DNA from: Tubiluchus corallicola
Taxonomy: Eukaryota > Priapulida > Priapulimorpha > Priapulimorphida > Tubiluchidae
Direction: 5' to 3'
NCBI GenBank assembly: GCA_030141605.1
Contig: JAQGDQ010000560.1
Location: 62,001-126,000 of the forward strand
Length of the DNA: 64,000 nucleotides
The notes beneath the pieces are model-generated. The model saw only the letters and a program-made list of their open reading frames with translations. It was not told the DNA's origin and ran no database searches. The position numbers and the translations under genes were made by a program. Shown here piece after piece: positions 53,781 through 64,000 of the stretch; position 1 is the stretch's first letter, and each line of letters starts with the position of its first letter.

Positions 53781-54334
53781 TTAAAGGAAGACCGGACGAT
53801 TGTTTCGACTCAATCTCATTTTAATTTACTGTCCAAAATATACATTTTCTTGCCTATAAAAGTTAGCAATTGTTTCTTATATTTGAATAATTAGCTTAGG
53901 AAGTTAATTAACGATAACCGAACACAGCTATTGCTTACGTCAGAAACTAACCACAGTTTGTGGAATGGCAGGCGTCTTCCCTTGCGCATCAAGCACATTT
54001 GCATAAGTGTTACTGCTTAAAACGCGTGATGTCACGAAAATGAGCTCAACGTTATATGTCGTCAGAAACTAACACAGCAGTTCATGATCATGGTTATCAC
54101 AGTACAGCCTTCTATTTGTCGGCCACGCGAATGTGACGAAAAGGTGCTGTTACCAGTCTCAGTAGATTCACTGAGCCGCGTGTAGCTTGGAAAGTTTAAC
54201 GAAATTTGACTATCCGAGGCAATTGTCATTTATTCTGAGCTTTGATTTAAAAAAAAAGCTGTTGTAGTTTTCAATATTTTAGAGCATTCTTTATTCTTAA
54301 CTAGAGCTTACACAATCGTCAGGTTTTCTTTTAA
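53781..54334. mobile_element. TTAA-flanked MITE, copy 2
   Basis: 554 bp. Left AGGAAGACCGGACGATTGT; right end, reversed, AAGAAAACCTGACGATTGT. The interior matches copy 1 closely (for example GCATAAGTGTTACTGCTTAA). Confidence 0.82.
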
Positions 54335-55425
54335 TAATATTATTACTTTTATTATTAATATATATGATGAATAATACAATTATAACTGCCTCGTGGTGCA
54401 TCAAGCTCGCTCCTGTAAGTCATGCATTGCAATACTACATATGGGCAAAACTAACTGATTGTCCAATCCTTATGGTGTTTAGCAAACAAACGGTAACCGA
54501 ATTGTAACTGTGGATTTCGATTTGAGTCTGTTGAACACTTTTTGTTGCACTGCCCATTGTATCAACAAACTAGGGTTGTTATGTTTGATAAACTAAATGA
54601 AATACTTCTGCACGAAAACCTTAATATAGCTGCCTCAGGAACTAATGATCTGTTGAAGTTGTTATTATTCGGAAAAGATGAATTTAACTATGTTGTTAAC
54701 TGTAAAATATTCCAATGCATACGTGACTTTATATTACGTACTAAACGCTTTCAGTAGTTTCTATCTGATATGAAATGCATCAGTCTTAAATATTCGTACA
54801 TTTATATTTTCTAACCGTCATTTTTTACTAATGTCTAATGTAATCTTGTAGTAAAACTTGTCAGCTTGTGTAATTATAGTCTATTCTTACTGTAAATGTT
54901 TTTGCAAATAGTGTATAAAGTCTGTTGTGGTGAGGATCCTAAATCATGTTGTTCATACTGTCTGATCCAATCCTATTGTTGCAGGTGCAAATGTTTTGGT
55001 CCATTAACCTTTCTCAAGGTAGTATATGCATTGGAAGCCACAATATATTAGACTGTAGCTCAACAAGCTAGACTACTTTTTCTACTCTGACATTGTATAG
55101 GTGGAACTTGTTATGTACACACGTCTTTGTTACATTTTAAAATTTGACTTATAATTATACTGCTACCTTTTACTGACATTCTGGCTTTTCCTCGACTCAA
55201 TATTGGACAAACAATGTATGTATGCATTTTAGCATTTTAGTGTAACGTAGTAATCTGTAGCACTTATTTTCTAGCACTTTTATTTCAGTATATTTGTAGA
55301 TGTAGTAATTGTAGACTACAGAAAATTTGTATTTTTGCAGAATAAACTAACATAGATATGGGAACGCAACTTTGGTTTGAGTGTATACATTACACCTATA
55401 ATAAATTATGTTTAAACTAACAAAC
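54335..55425 (+). mobile_element. LINE family-B fragment, split by a solo LTR
   Basis: From about 54,500 the frame reads CGFRFESVEHFLLHCPLYQQ and goes on to FILRTKRFQ with a stop at 54,757. The C-G...E...HFLLHCP..Y pattern is the Cys/His segment at the end of many non-LTR ORF2 proteins. The 3' part matches 33,810-34,112. Confidence 0.8.
54977..55394. mobile_element. solo LTR, family 2, with 5-bp target duplication
   Basis: Begins TGTTGCAGG, ends ATTACA, 418 bp, flanked by CCTAT on both sides (54,972-54,976 and 55,395-55,399). The related LINE at 34,080 has a single CCTAT and no insert. AATAAA is at 55,341-55,346. No internal region remains. Confidence 0.85.
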
Positions 55426-56517
55426 AGTTGTGCTTACCTAGAACAAATGATACAACATAAGATTCCAGCAAATTGTTTATTATTATCATTATTATCATAG
55501 AGTATTACACACCCATATAGCTACTTAGCAATGTGGCTTCTACAGTCCCTGCATAAATTAAACCAAATCTCGCGGCACAAAATTACTATTTAACGTACGC
55601 AATTCTACAACACACTGCCATGGCAATAGCTTAACTAAGCATTTATTACACACATTTCTAACTTTTGCGTTACAGACATGCCGTCTGCATTATCAGTCAA
55701 ACAAAAGTACAAAGACTTAATGCAATTTTGTATAAAACGTCATATAATAACGTTCATTGTTGACACCGAAATTAATCATAATTATATACAAGACATTAGC
55801 ATTCGAAAATTTTATTAATGACAATTTTACATAATTACCAAGTTATTTTGTCGTCTCACTCATATACTGATAGTGACATCCATGACACAAATTTAACGTG
55901 TAGTAAGAACAAAACATATTACATTTGTTTACTTACTGTAACATAATTATTTTAAGTAATTTTATGTAAACGGGAACTGCTTTCGTACTATGCTAGGCTC
56001 GTTCATCGAAGCATGTAAATTCTATTCACCAAGGACGTAAAAAGGAAATTGTCCTCGGTTGCATATGCCTGGCAGTTTAGCATTGGCACTAATGAATAAT
56101 TAAACACACAGATGCTAGCCTACCGTTCGCTAATGCACAAAATATTAAGCATTTTAAAATCAAGAAAAATCGTAAAATAAAAACAATACAACAGTATAAA
56201 GACAAACAAAGTTTACATTCAAAAATTATCACCTATCTTAGTCTCCATGGTAACCGCAGAGATCAAAGTGAACACAGCGAAGATGAAAATTTCATTAACC
56301 TTCATTTAAACTATTATTTCAATGCATCCACATACAATAAAATTGTCGAATAAGTAGAAATAAATGGTTATCATTTATGATCAAAGATAAACAGTCATTG
56401 TCAGAAAAATGTACAAATAGTGTGCATATAATGAAAGCTGCTCTAGCTTTAGACAACCTTGAGAAAAAGATTAAATATACAGAAATACATGAACAAATCT
56501 CATTGTCGTAAACACGA
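55426..56517. other. non-coding AT-rich stretch
   Basis: No exon or clear transposon end was seen. It could hold part of the long 3' UTR of the minus-strand gene, but a cleavage site cannot be chosen. Confidence 0.4.
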
Positions 56518-57015
56518 TGCAGTAGTACCTCCGTTTTCGACAGAGAACCGAATGTGTGGTTGAGAACCGAATCATTTATTCCGATAAGAAATAATGTAAA
56601 AGCACATAATCCGTTCTCAAGCACCAAATGAACTGTAAAGTATTAATAAAACGAAATATGATAATGCAAAAATGTTTATTCGAACAGTAGATATGATATA
56701 ATTGATAAGAAAAACATAATAGAGATACTTTGAAAGAAAAACATAATTTAGGCACTGCATAAAAAGCGGAGAAAAATAAGCGTAGAAAGCACTTAGCGAT
56801 GTTAGGCGATTCAAATCTTGTGCATGACTACTCTTGGGCGTGGTCCGTTACGCTCGGCTCTACTCGGCTCGCCGCGCAAGTGTTCATCACGTGTTTGGCG
56901 GTTAGTCGAGTACGGAAATTCTGGTCGAGAACGGAGACAATTTCAGCTCAAATTTTCTGGTCGAAAACCGATTTGTACGAGTACAGAGACGGTCGACAAA
57001 GGAGGTATGACTGTA
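56518..57015. mobile_element. Tc1/mariner-like MITE (ACCTC family), copy 3
   Basis: Left CAGTAGTACCTCCGTTTTCG, right AAAGGAGGTATGACTGTA. The interior matches copies 1 and 2. Confidence 0.82.
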
Positions 57016-58466
57016 TTAAATTTGCCGAATTACCACGTTTGTTTACCAAAACGCGGCGTGAACAGCTTTCGATCAATTAGCGAAAAACATTCTTGTTATA
57101 ACAAGTAAATAAAGCAATGATTGAATTGAAACAGGAAGTTACCATCAGGCATCGGTTACTACAATCACGTCAAAGCACTATAACAGTTGCCATATCCGTT
57201 ACCGTACTCGTGCATGATAACTATACAGTCATAGCTTGGCCACGTTAAGTTAAACTCTACTAAATGTTAAAAGGGCACCAGTAGGCACCGCTTTTTCCTT
57301 TTTGTCACTAGATGTCACCTCGCTATCCATAATATATTATTACTAGGATTGTTTACAGTACTGCTGGTGCCATCTATTAAAACTGTTACAGAACTAAAAG
57401 GTGCAACAGCACATTTAACTTGATACATAGTGCGGATAATCTCAGTGTAAAATTTCATGAAGTGATACAGCATAAACTAATTATAAAACTCACAACCTGG
57501 TTTATCAGCTGAGGATGAAAAAATACAAAAAAATTCAGGTACCAACATAAATTTTTAAGCGGACAAAAACGTGCCCGCACGGAGGTTTAATCGACTGAGA
57601 TGAGGAAGAAATTCCCTGTCAAACTTGTTAAAAAAATCATAAATACATAATTATTAAACAGCACAAATGATTATGTTACTATCTATATGCCTTCGTAAAA
57701 CAGATAAACGGGCGTCGGAAAAGTTCGGCTAAAATAACTTCACAAAACTAAGCAGAAAAGAATAAAGAAAGAGTTCCGGCCACGCTGAAAATAAACCGTT
57801 AAAATAAACTTCGGATATGAAATTAAAATTTAGCTGCATTTTACAGCTCTTAGTAAATTAGAAAAAGTACTACACGTGGCTCCATCTTTTATACGTCGAT
57901 GATAAAATTTACAATCTACTTCAATCTAGTGTCGGCCTCAAAGTGTTAAAACATGCGTGAGTAAAAAAACGGGTTATACAATTAAGTAATCAAGTCAAGA
58001 AACAGTAATCTTAAAGCTTCAATAATGCAAGAAATGCCACATATTACCTCATAACTGCAGACACTACTTGCAACTGTGTTTCTGCTACATTTGTGATTTC
58101 AAAAATACTCAAAATTTTCCTTCAGAGAATGTCTTAAACAGCAAACGGTTAAACTTGAGTTTCGTTCATCGATTACAGCAATATGTATATACATTTACAA
58201 AACTTTAAAAGTCTTGAGGCCATCCTTGGTACTGAAATAAATGGATGACGCAGAGAAACGGCACGAAGCCATCCTCGGTACTCGGTCCTGAAATAAACGA
58301 AAGAGGCAGAGAAACGGCAGCGGGAAAAGCAGGAAAAACGCTAATAACGGCTCGCAAATTCGTCGATACTTTACAATACGTGTCAAAGCATGTTCGACAA
58401 TTCATAGTTAAGTACACGTAGTAATAATAGCAGTAGCTTAAGACAAGAATAAATGCAGCTCGTTGC
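57016..58466. other. downstream region / probable 3' UTR of the villin-headpiece gene
   Basis: No coding sign. At 58,205-58,320 a segment of about 58 bp is doubled (GCCATCC, CTGAAATAAA, GCAGAGAAACGGCA in each copy). Confidence 0.45.
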
Positions 58467-58580
58467 CTAGAACAGCCGTAGCCGTTTCTTGATCTCGTTA
58501 CGCTTCCACAGTGGCAGCTTGTAAAATTCTATGGGTTTCATCTTGAACAGACGCTGAAACTCTTCTAACGCTAAGTGACG
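58467..58580 (-). CDS. ABLIM: villin headpiece, C-terminal subdomain
   Basis: The exon reads RHLALEEFQRLFKMKPIEFY and KLPLWKRNEIKKRLRLF, then TAG. The Phe core (F, F and L of the three-helix bundle), the Pro-Leu-Trp turn and the basic KKxxxLF end, which contact actin, are all present. Confidence 0.95.
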   Translation of the reverse strand, partial: RHLALEEFQRLFKMKPIEFYKLPLWKRNEIKKRLRLF

Positions 58581-61500
58581 CTGCAAAAGAAAGACAACAA
58601 AAACATCAAAATGTGGCAGCTACCTTCGCAAAAACAAAAACGAAAACAGTGCAAATCAACGAAGCCACGTTTTAGATGCTGCTGGTTTACGAGAAGCCTT
58701 CTAAGGCCAAGATCCAACATTACAGATTTTTTTAAACAATATGCCCTCAGCAATATACTCAACAGCGAGGCATCACACGTGTTTTGACAAAGAGCTAAAA
58801 TCTATTTACACTATCAAGCACAATCCTCTCTAAGATGAGCCACTGAACCAGTAGTTGTGTTTTAGCCACATTTGAATGTGTAGACATTCTCCTTCAATGA
58901 GGTAAACACCCACTGACAGTTTAGAGCAAATGGAACTGCCTAGAACAAGCACCGAACCAGGTGGTTGCCTATCTATTCATTGACCGGGCTCAACGTTGCT
59001 TCACTTGAGTCATTCAGCACACATTGTAACCATTTGACTATTCAACCCACTCAAGAAATTATACCAATGTCCATTCTAACTACATGACCGGCCTGCTGGA
59101 GTAGAAAACTATCAATACTGGTTTAATTTGCGATGTGCACTGAAGCAAGATGCACAATCTTAGAAATGAATAAACGCTTAAATAAATTCCGTACCTCTAA
59201 GTGCCCTCTGTTGACATCTTCTGGAAGTTTCTTATTCGTCGTCAGCAGATCCTGGTAGGGATACAACTATGGAGAAAAATACGAATCGGCTATAATGAAA
59301 GTCAACTTATACACATGTAAACACACTGACATACAAACAACACACGCGTCATTACATGCTGCTTGGATGTAAACAAAGTGACGGTCCGCCAACTAGGTGT
59401 CAGTTCACAAAATAATGGACTGTGTCCGTAGTATGCAAGAGTTTCAACGGACCAGATTTAGTCCAAATTTTCCGATATCCATAAAAGCGAGGTCCGGCAT
59501 CCTGAAGTATGAGTGTGTTTTCTGTTTTGTACGGAGCAAAATTATAATACGGCCTGAAATTATAGTACATTCTGATAATTATCGTACAAAAGGCAACCCT
59601 GTATACCCTAGTTGTGGTTCTCGGAGCTGCAAATAATGGAAGTAATAGATAGTGATGGAAATCGATTATCTTTTTCTTGTGTTTTGTTTCTCTCGGAAGG
59701 CTCGTAGAGAAAACCAGAAAACAGGTCGTCAAATTAAACTAGTTTATTATACGAGAATTCTACAACGCGAAAGTATGAAGGAATGCAAAATGTTTACAGT
59801 AAATGTGATAACCTGGAAACATGAAAGCGAGAAAGCATATCTGAGAATACAAGGAAACAAGAGAATAAACTCCAGTGGCCAGCTCCACCTTATATATCAG
59901 TGCAAATGAACCATCAGAAAGCACTACGCGCATCGCGTATAGAAAGTTCTCGAATCTTCTACAGGGTAAGAAGATTGTTCTACTATACTACAGAATATTC
60001 CAGATCTCTACAACACTTTTTATATACGAAAAATTGATTTTTTGTAGACTTTTGAATCAACACAAAACAAAATCGATTTTCTTATCTATTATCAAATTGA
60101 TAAAATAAATGATTATCACCAAAGAAATTTGACACAATCGGAGTATCGATATCGAACTCGACGTGTCATTTTAGCAATTTGTGCGCCCTATCAATAATAA
60201 ACATATAGAGAACAACAGTTATCGTGTTATTAACTTCAAAACCTGGTAGCATTAATTATATGAAATGATGCTTCGCAGTTTGCACTGTCAGTGTGTACAA
60301 CGCTTGGAAAACAATTTTGTAAAATGCTCAACGAAATCGAAAACGCATTCAACTCGTTATCGTTCATCGAAATCGTATCGCAATTTTTGTTTCGACTCCC
60401 ATTACTAGCAATAGATAATAAGACAAAGCTTTCTTTAGTCAAAATTAAACTCTCGTTATCATGCTTTCATTAGTTTTTGCCCATCCTTTTCGGTTTTTAC
60501 CGTACTTGGGGGGGGGCGGCTGCTTAGATAATTCACTGGTCTCAAAGAACAGGTAGATTCCCGGCCCGACTCACCTTCGGGGGTTCGTTCGTTATGTTCG
60601 GCAGAGACCGTCGGTGGTAGACCGCGTTGGGATATTTCCGATAGTCTTCGAAAACGTCACCGTTCTGCTGAGTAGGCCCATCAGTGAACACCTCCCCGTC
60701 CGAGGAATCTGCAAAGTATTGATTTTTAACAAATAAGATCGCGGACGAGTAAAATCTAATCGTGGCGACGCCAGTAACTACAAAGCAAAGGCGTTAATAA
60801 CTGGACCTGCTTAACAAACACAGTTGGCCACCGACTTACGACCTATGCAACTTACGACTATTAGACCTCATGACTTAGTTAATTAATTATACAAAAATAA
60901 TTATAACTCAGATTTTCAGTTTTTTAAACAAAATCAACTTTAAATTGCCATCAATTTCGATAAATTCATTGTAAGTGCCGTCACACACAGCGTACACACA
61001 CACATCACTTGAATATCGGATGTGCGAGAACTGGTTGTGGTCATAAGTCGATGATTACCTGTGTACTCAAGAACAAGTAATTTGTCAGAAACAAATTTCC
61101 GAGTAGCAAATTAAATATTTGCCTCGTGTAAATAACTTTATAAAGAAGCTACAAGATCATGTATAAATAACTTCTGTGGTTTCATTGTGTACGTGCGTAA
61201 ATAGAAAACTTGACTTAATGTGTTGAATGAATAAAGCCTGGTATAAAGTCCGTGGCAGAATTTAAGACATTCGGAGAAACCTGATCCGTCATAAAGTAGA
61301 TGGCACAGGTTTCTCCCTAAATGCTAGAGGGAACATAGTTTTTTTCCCCCACAAATAAGTGCACTGTAGGAAAGGGGCATAGTTTATCGCCATTATAGGG
61401 AATACCAGTTTTCCCAAAATGATATATTAAAATTGTAAACTATTATTGTTGTGACGTCTACTAATATCTTTACTTCAACTCTTTTTCGTAGGATTATTAT

Positions 61501-63749
61501 TGCAAATTGTACATTCTGATGAGTGGAATAATTAAATAATTGTAAATAAGTACATCATGATATTTTAATTTACTGTTTATTCGTTTCATTCACTATGTAC
61601 CGGAATCACCAAACTGGACAACAGATATTAATGATAAACCTTTTTGAGGACAATCTTTTAGGTACATTTAGCTTCTTACAAGGCCTCTCAATTCTTATCT
61701 GAAATCTTATCTGATCAGAAAACAAACAAACGAACCAAAAATTAAAATCAAGTTTACGACGATGCGATTCCAGACTTTAGTCTCATGCCCAAAAGCACTG
61801 TGCAAAATTTGCTTTTAAAGCTGACGACTTTTACAATTATCTAATGAGAAAACAGAAGAAAAGAGGAACTTACAGCCAGACCGAGTGCTTCTGCTTTCTC
61901 CGTAGCTTCCAAATGTACGATTCTGTTAAAAAATACACAAACTGGTATAAATTCATGTTCCAACATCTAACAGCTACACTGCATACAGTATAGAGCCATT
62001 CCTCTTGCATTATTTAAAGGAAAACACAACACAATTTTAAACCGTAGCACAACGTATAAAATATTGGAGGGGAAGATTTTGTGTTTTAAAAATGGCTTAT
62101 ATGAAAACAATTACAATGCGAAAACGAAATTTACCTAGGTAGTCCATCTGTATGTGGGTGTACCTAATGGGAGCAAGGGTGGTGTGGCTAACAGGAGCAA
62201 AGGGGGCATAGCTAATAGGAGCAAAGGGGGCATAGCATGTGTCAGCAAGGGGCGTAGCTAATGAAAACAAAGGAGGCGTAGCTAATAGGAGCAAAGGGGG
62301 CATAGCTAATGTGGGCAAGGGGCATAGCTAATGGGAGCAAGGGGGCACAGCTAATGGGAGCAATATTTAAAGATGATTCACGTTTAATCTTAACTTTCAA
62401 CTGGTCTAAATTTAAATCTAAACTTCCTACACCCTTCACTTATAAATATTAAAAATAGATGTAATAGAAGCGAGAAACTTACAAGAACTCCACCTGGAAG
62501 TGTTGCTGATTTAGGAGACAATCCTCTACCTGGAAGGGGTTCTGAAACAACAAAATTTATCAAGTAATTCATCAATATTGTGAGTCTATGGTTGCTTATG
62601 TAATGAACATATTAAACAATTACCTGTGGTGTATTAGAAACACTATTAACCTAGTTTCTATGTGGTCATTATTAATTACATATATTTGCATAGTGCTTAT
62701 ATTCGAGTAGGCCATACAACTGCTTGTTTTGTAATAACCTGCACTTGTTCATTATATGTCACTTATATAAAAGTTGCGCTCAGTAACTGCCTGTGGTGTG
62801 TTAGAAAATGTGCCTTTTACAAGAATATGAAAGCATGCACATTTTCCGAGGAGAATAAGAATTTTTCCTAAAATGTGACGCCCTCAAACTTTGGCGCGCT
62901 AGACTATAGCCTAATTAGTTCATTGTTTAATACGCCCCTGTCAACTTCGCATTCTTGCAATGAAACTTGACGGTGCATCGAGACTCGAGAGATCTGAATA
63001 GCTTATTGGGACAGCTACACGGCCAACAGTGAATAGCTAAATTTCATCTAAAAACAGTGTCGGCCCGTAGCTAAGATTAGTGTTAACGCGGCTTCGGAAA
63101 ATGTTTAGCTACTGTTTTATTTCTAGGGGGTGCAAGGAGGCCACGGTTAAATTATTTAAATTTTCTGTAAAATCAAAGCACCAAAAATGAATTAAATAGA
63201 ATAGCTGGAAGTGAGATAATCATCTAATTCTACACTTAAGAAAGAGGTACATGGTTTTCAAGTACATCACACGCTGAGTCAAAAACAAACGCTAATTTCA
63301 TAACAGAGTCGGTACTGCATGAGCGACAGCACTTTCTCTACCTATCGTGCACAGCTTCTCATCTCGGACATGTGCGCATGGCCACAACAGCCAAACACCA
63401 CATTGATGGAACTGCGAAGCGCACAGTTCCGTCACGTGCTCAGGTTCCGCACAAGGATTTACAAGTATAAAGCAAGAATTAAAGAAATAGACTCGTTATA
63501 TTGAATGTTATCTAGTCAAAATAGGGGGTGCTGCAGTTCCACAGTACCTATACACGAGCCATCAAAAAACATTTTCAGCAATGCTTAATTACAGCAGTAC
63601 AACTCACTACACTCATCAATGATTTGGATACTTACCTCCATGTTGCTGAATGAGTCCAGGCATAGATGAGCGATAAACAGTACCGCGTGTGAACTGTCCT
63701 TCCTCTCCCTCTAGCCAAGGTTTCGGGTGATTGGCTAACCTCGATGGAG
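58467..63749 (-). CDS. ABLIM: actin-binding LIM / dematin family protein, C-terminal part (6 exons, about 179 aa)
   Basis: Exons in transcript order: 63749-63636, 62541-62483, 61922-61874, 60708-60575, 59266-59195, 58580-58467. All joints are GT..AG and in phase. The partial protein reads RLANHPKPWLEGEEGQFTRG, GTVYRSSMPGLIQQHG, a Ser/Gly/Arg-rich linker, then EDYRKYPNAVYHRRSLPNIT and a villin headpiece from LYPYQDLLTTNK to the stop. The headpiece binds F-actin. In ABLIM and dematin it follows just such a linker at the C-terminus. LIM domains would lie beyond the right edge, so ABLIM versus dematin cannot be settled here. Introns contain a 24-bp array, a solo LTR and transposon pieces. Confidence 0.9.
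59195..59266 (-). CDS. ABLIM: villin headpiece, N-terminal subdomain
   Basis: Twenty-four codons, phase 0 at both ends: LYPYQDLLTTNKKLPEDVNR and GHLE. YPY..L is the family signature. Confidence 0.93.
59685..60015 (-). mobile_element. solo LTR, family 1, reverse orientation, with 5-bp target duplication
   Basis: It is the reverse of 36,213-36,550. It is flanked by CTTTT at 59,680-59,684 and at 60,016-60,020. It lies in the intron between the linker exon and the first headpiece exon. Confidence 0.82.
60575..60708 (-). CDS. ABLIM: ABLIM-type linker exon before the headpiece
   Basis: It reads SSDGEVFTDGPTQQNGDVFE and DYRKYPNAVYHRRSLPNITN plus EPPK. An acidic stretch followed by RRRSLPN-like sequence precedes the headpiece in ABLIM proteins. 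Confidence 0.9.
60721..61870. other. intron, no feature recognised
   Basis: AT-rich. No array, exon or clear transposon termini. Confidence 0.45.
62150..62365. repeat. about 24-bp minisatellite, nine copies
   Basis: The unit is near AATGGGAGCAAGGGGGCATAGCT with variants such as AATAGGAGCAAAGGGGGC. It lies in an intron of the villin-headpiece gene. Minus-strand frames reading repeated ISYAPFAP are artefacts. Confidence 0.92.
63290..63565. mobile_element. partial hAT element (CAGTGGCGG family)
   Basis: CGACAGCACTTTCTCTACC, CATGGCCACAACAGCCAAAC and GGGGGTGCTGCAGTTCCACA match the copies near 21,700 and 26,200. The terminal GAGCCATC has lost the CACTG end. Confidence 0.6.
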
Positions 63750-64000
63750 CTGAAAAAAGAAGATGTTACGTCATACTCCTTGCCAGAAAGCCTGCATGCA
63801 TCTAAAAAGTTAGTAGAGAACTCTTTGCTGTTCTTTGCATATGATTTTGTCTACTTAATCTCGATGCTTGTGGTGTGACCAGAACCTAGCTCTCTTCCAA
63901 GGTAAGACAACGATGTGTCTTAGCCACAATTGGATGCGTGTAAATCCTTCCTCAATGAGCTTAACCTCCGACAATGATAGGCAGTATTGGCATTCATAGA

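Overview
This is AT-rich animal DNA. The genes have many short exons with GT..AG introns, and the encoded proteins (a rhotekin, an F-box/leucine-rich-repeat protein and an actin-binding protein with a villin headpiece) are metazoan cytoskeletal or signalling families. The many short DNA transposons, tRNA-derived SINEs, solo LTRs, LINE tails and kilobase-scale minisatellites fit an invertebrate bilaterian genome. I cannot name the species. Coding exons were rebuilt by eye from splice sites, reading phase and family similarity; no alignment was run.

Layout. 1-9,959: mostly repeats, with traces of one or two unidentified genes (a possible minus-strand exon at 17-64; two plus-strand exons at 2,966-3,121 and 3,792-3,832) and five tandem arrays, including a 1.56-kb CpG-rich 20-bp array. 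9,960-24,161 (minus): a complete rhotekin homologue, 13 coding exons, 534 aa, with HR1, a rhotekin/anillin-type middle, a PH domain and a C-terminal PDZ ligand. 24,162-24,679: a 518-bp gap between two divergent start codons. 24,680-46,231 (plus): an F-box/LRR protein, 12 coding exons, 743 aa; its introns carry large 46-bp and 29-bp minisatellites. Its inferred stop codon lies in the first unit of a 38-bp array that runs to about 48,570. 48,570-58,466: transposon-rich DNA with paired MITEs, LINE fragments, a solo LTR and a LINE that split a 39-bp array. 58,467-63,749 (minus): the last six exons of an actin-binding LIM/dematin-type gene that continues beyond the right edge.

Functional links. 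Rhotekin is a Rho-GTP effector and the villin-headpiece protein binds F-actin, so two neighbours act on the actin cytoskeleton. The F-box protein is expected to be a substrate receptor of an SCF ubiquitin ligase; its substrate cannot be read from sequence. All coding exons in the three main models join in phase with no internal stop.

The most unusual content is non-coding: minisatellites whose units often contain a perfect 8-bp palindrome, a MITE family that carries nuclear-receptor-like DR1 sites at its ends, a mobile element whose interior is an amplified copy of its own terminal sequence, and several insertions whose boundaries are fixed by an uninserted paralogous copy elsewhere in the window.
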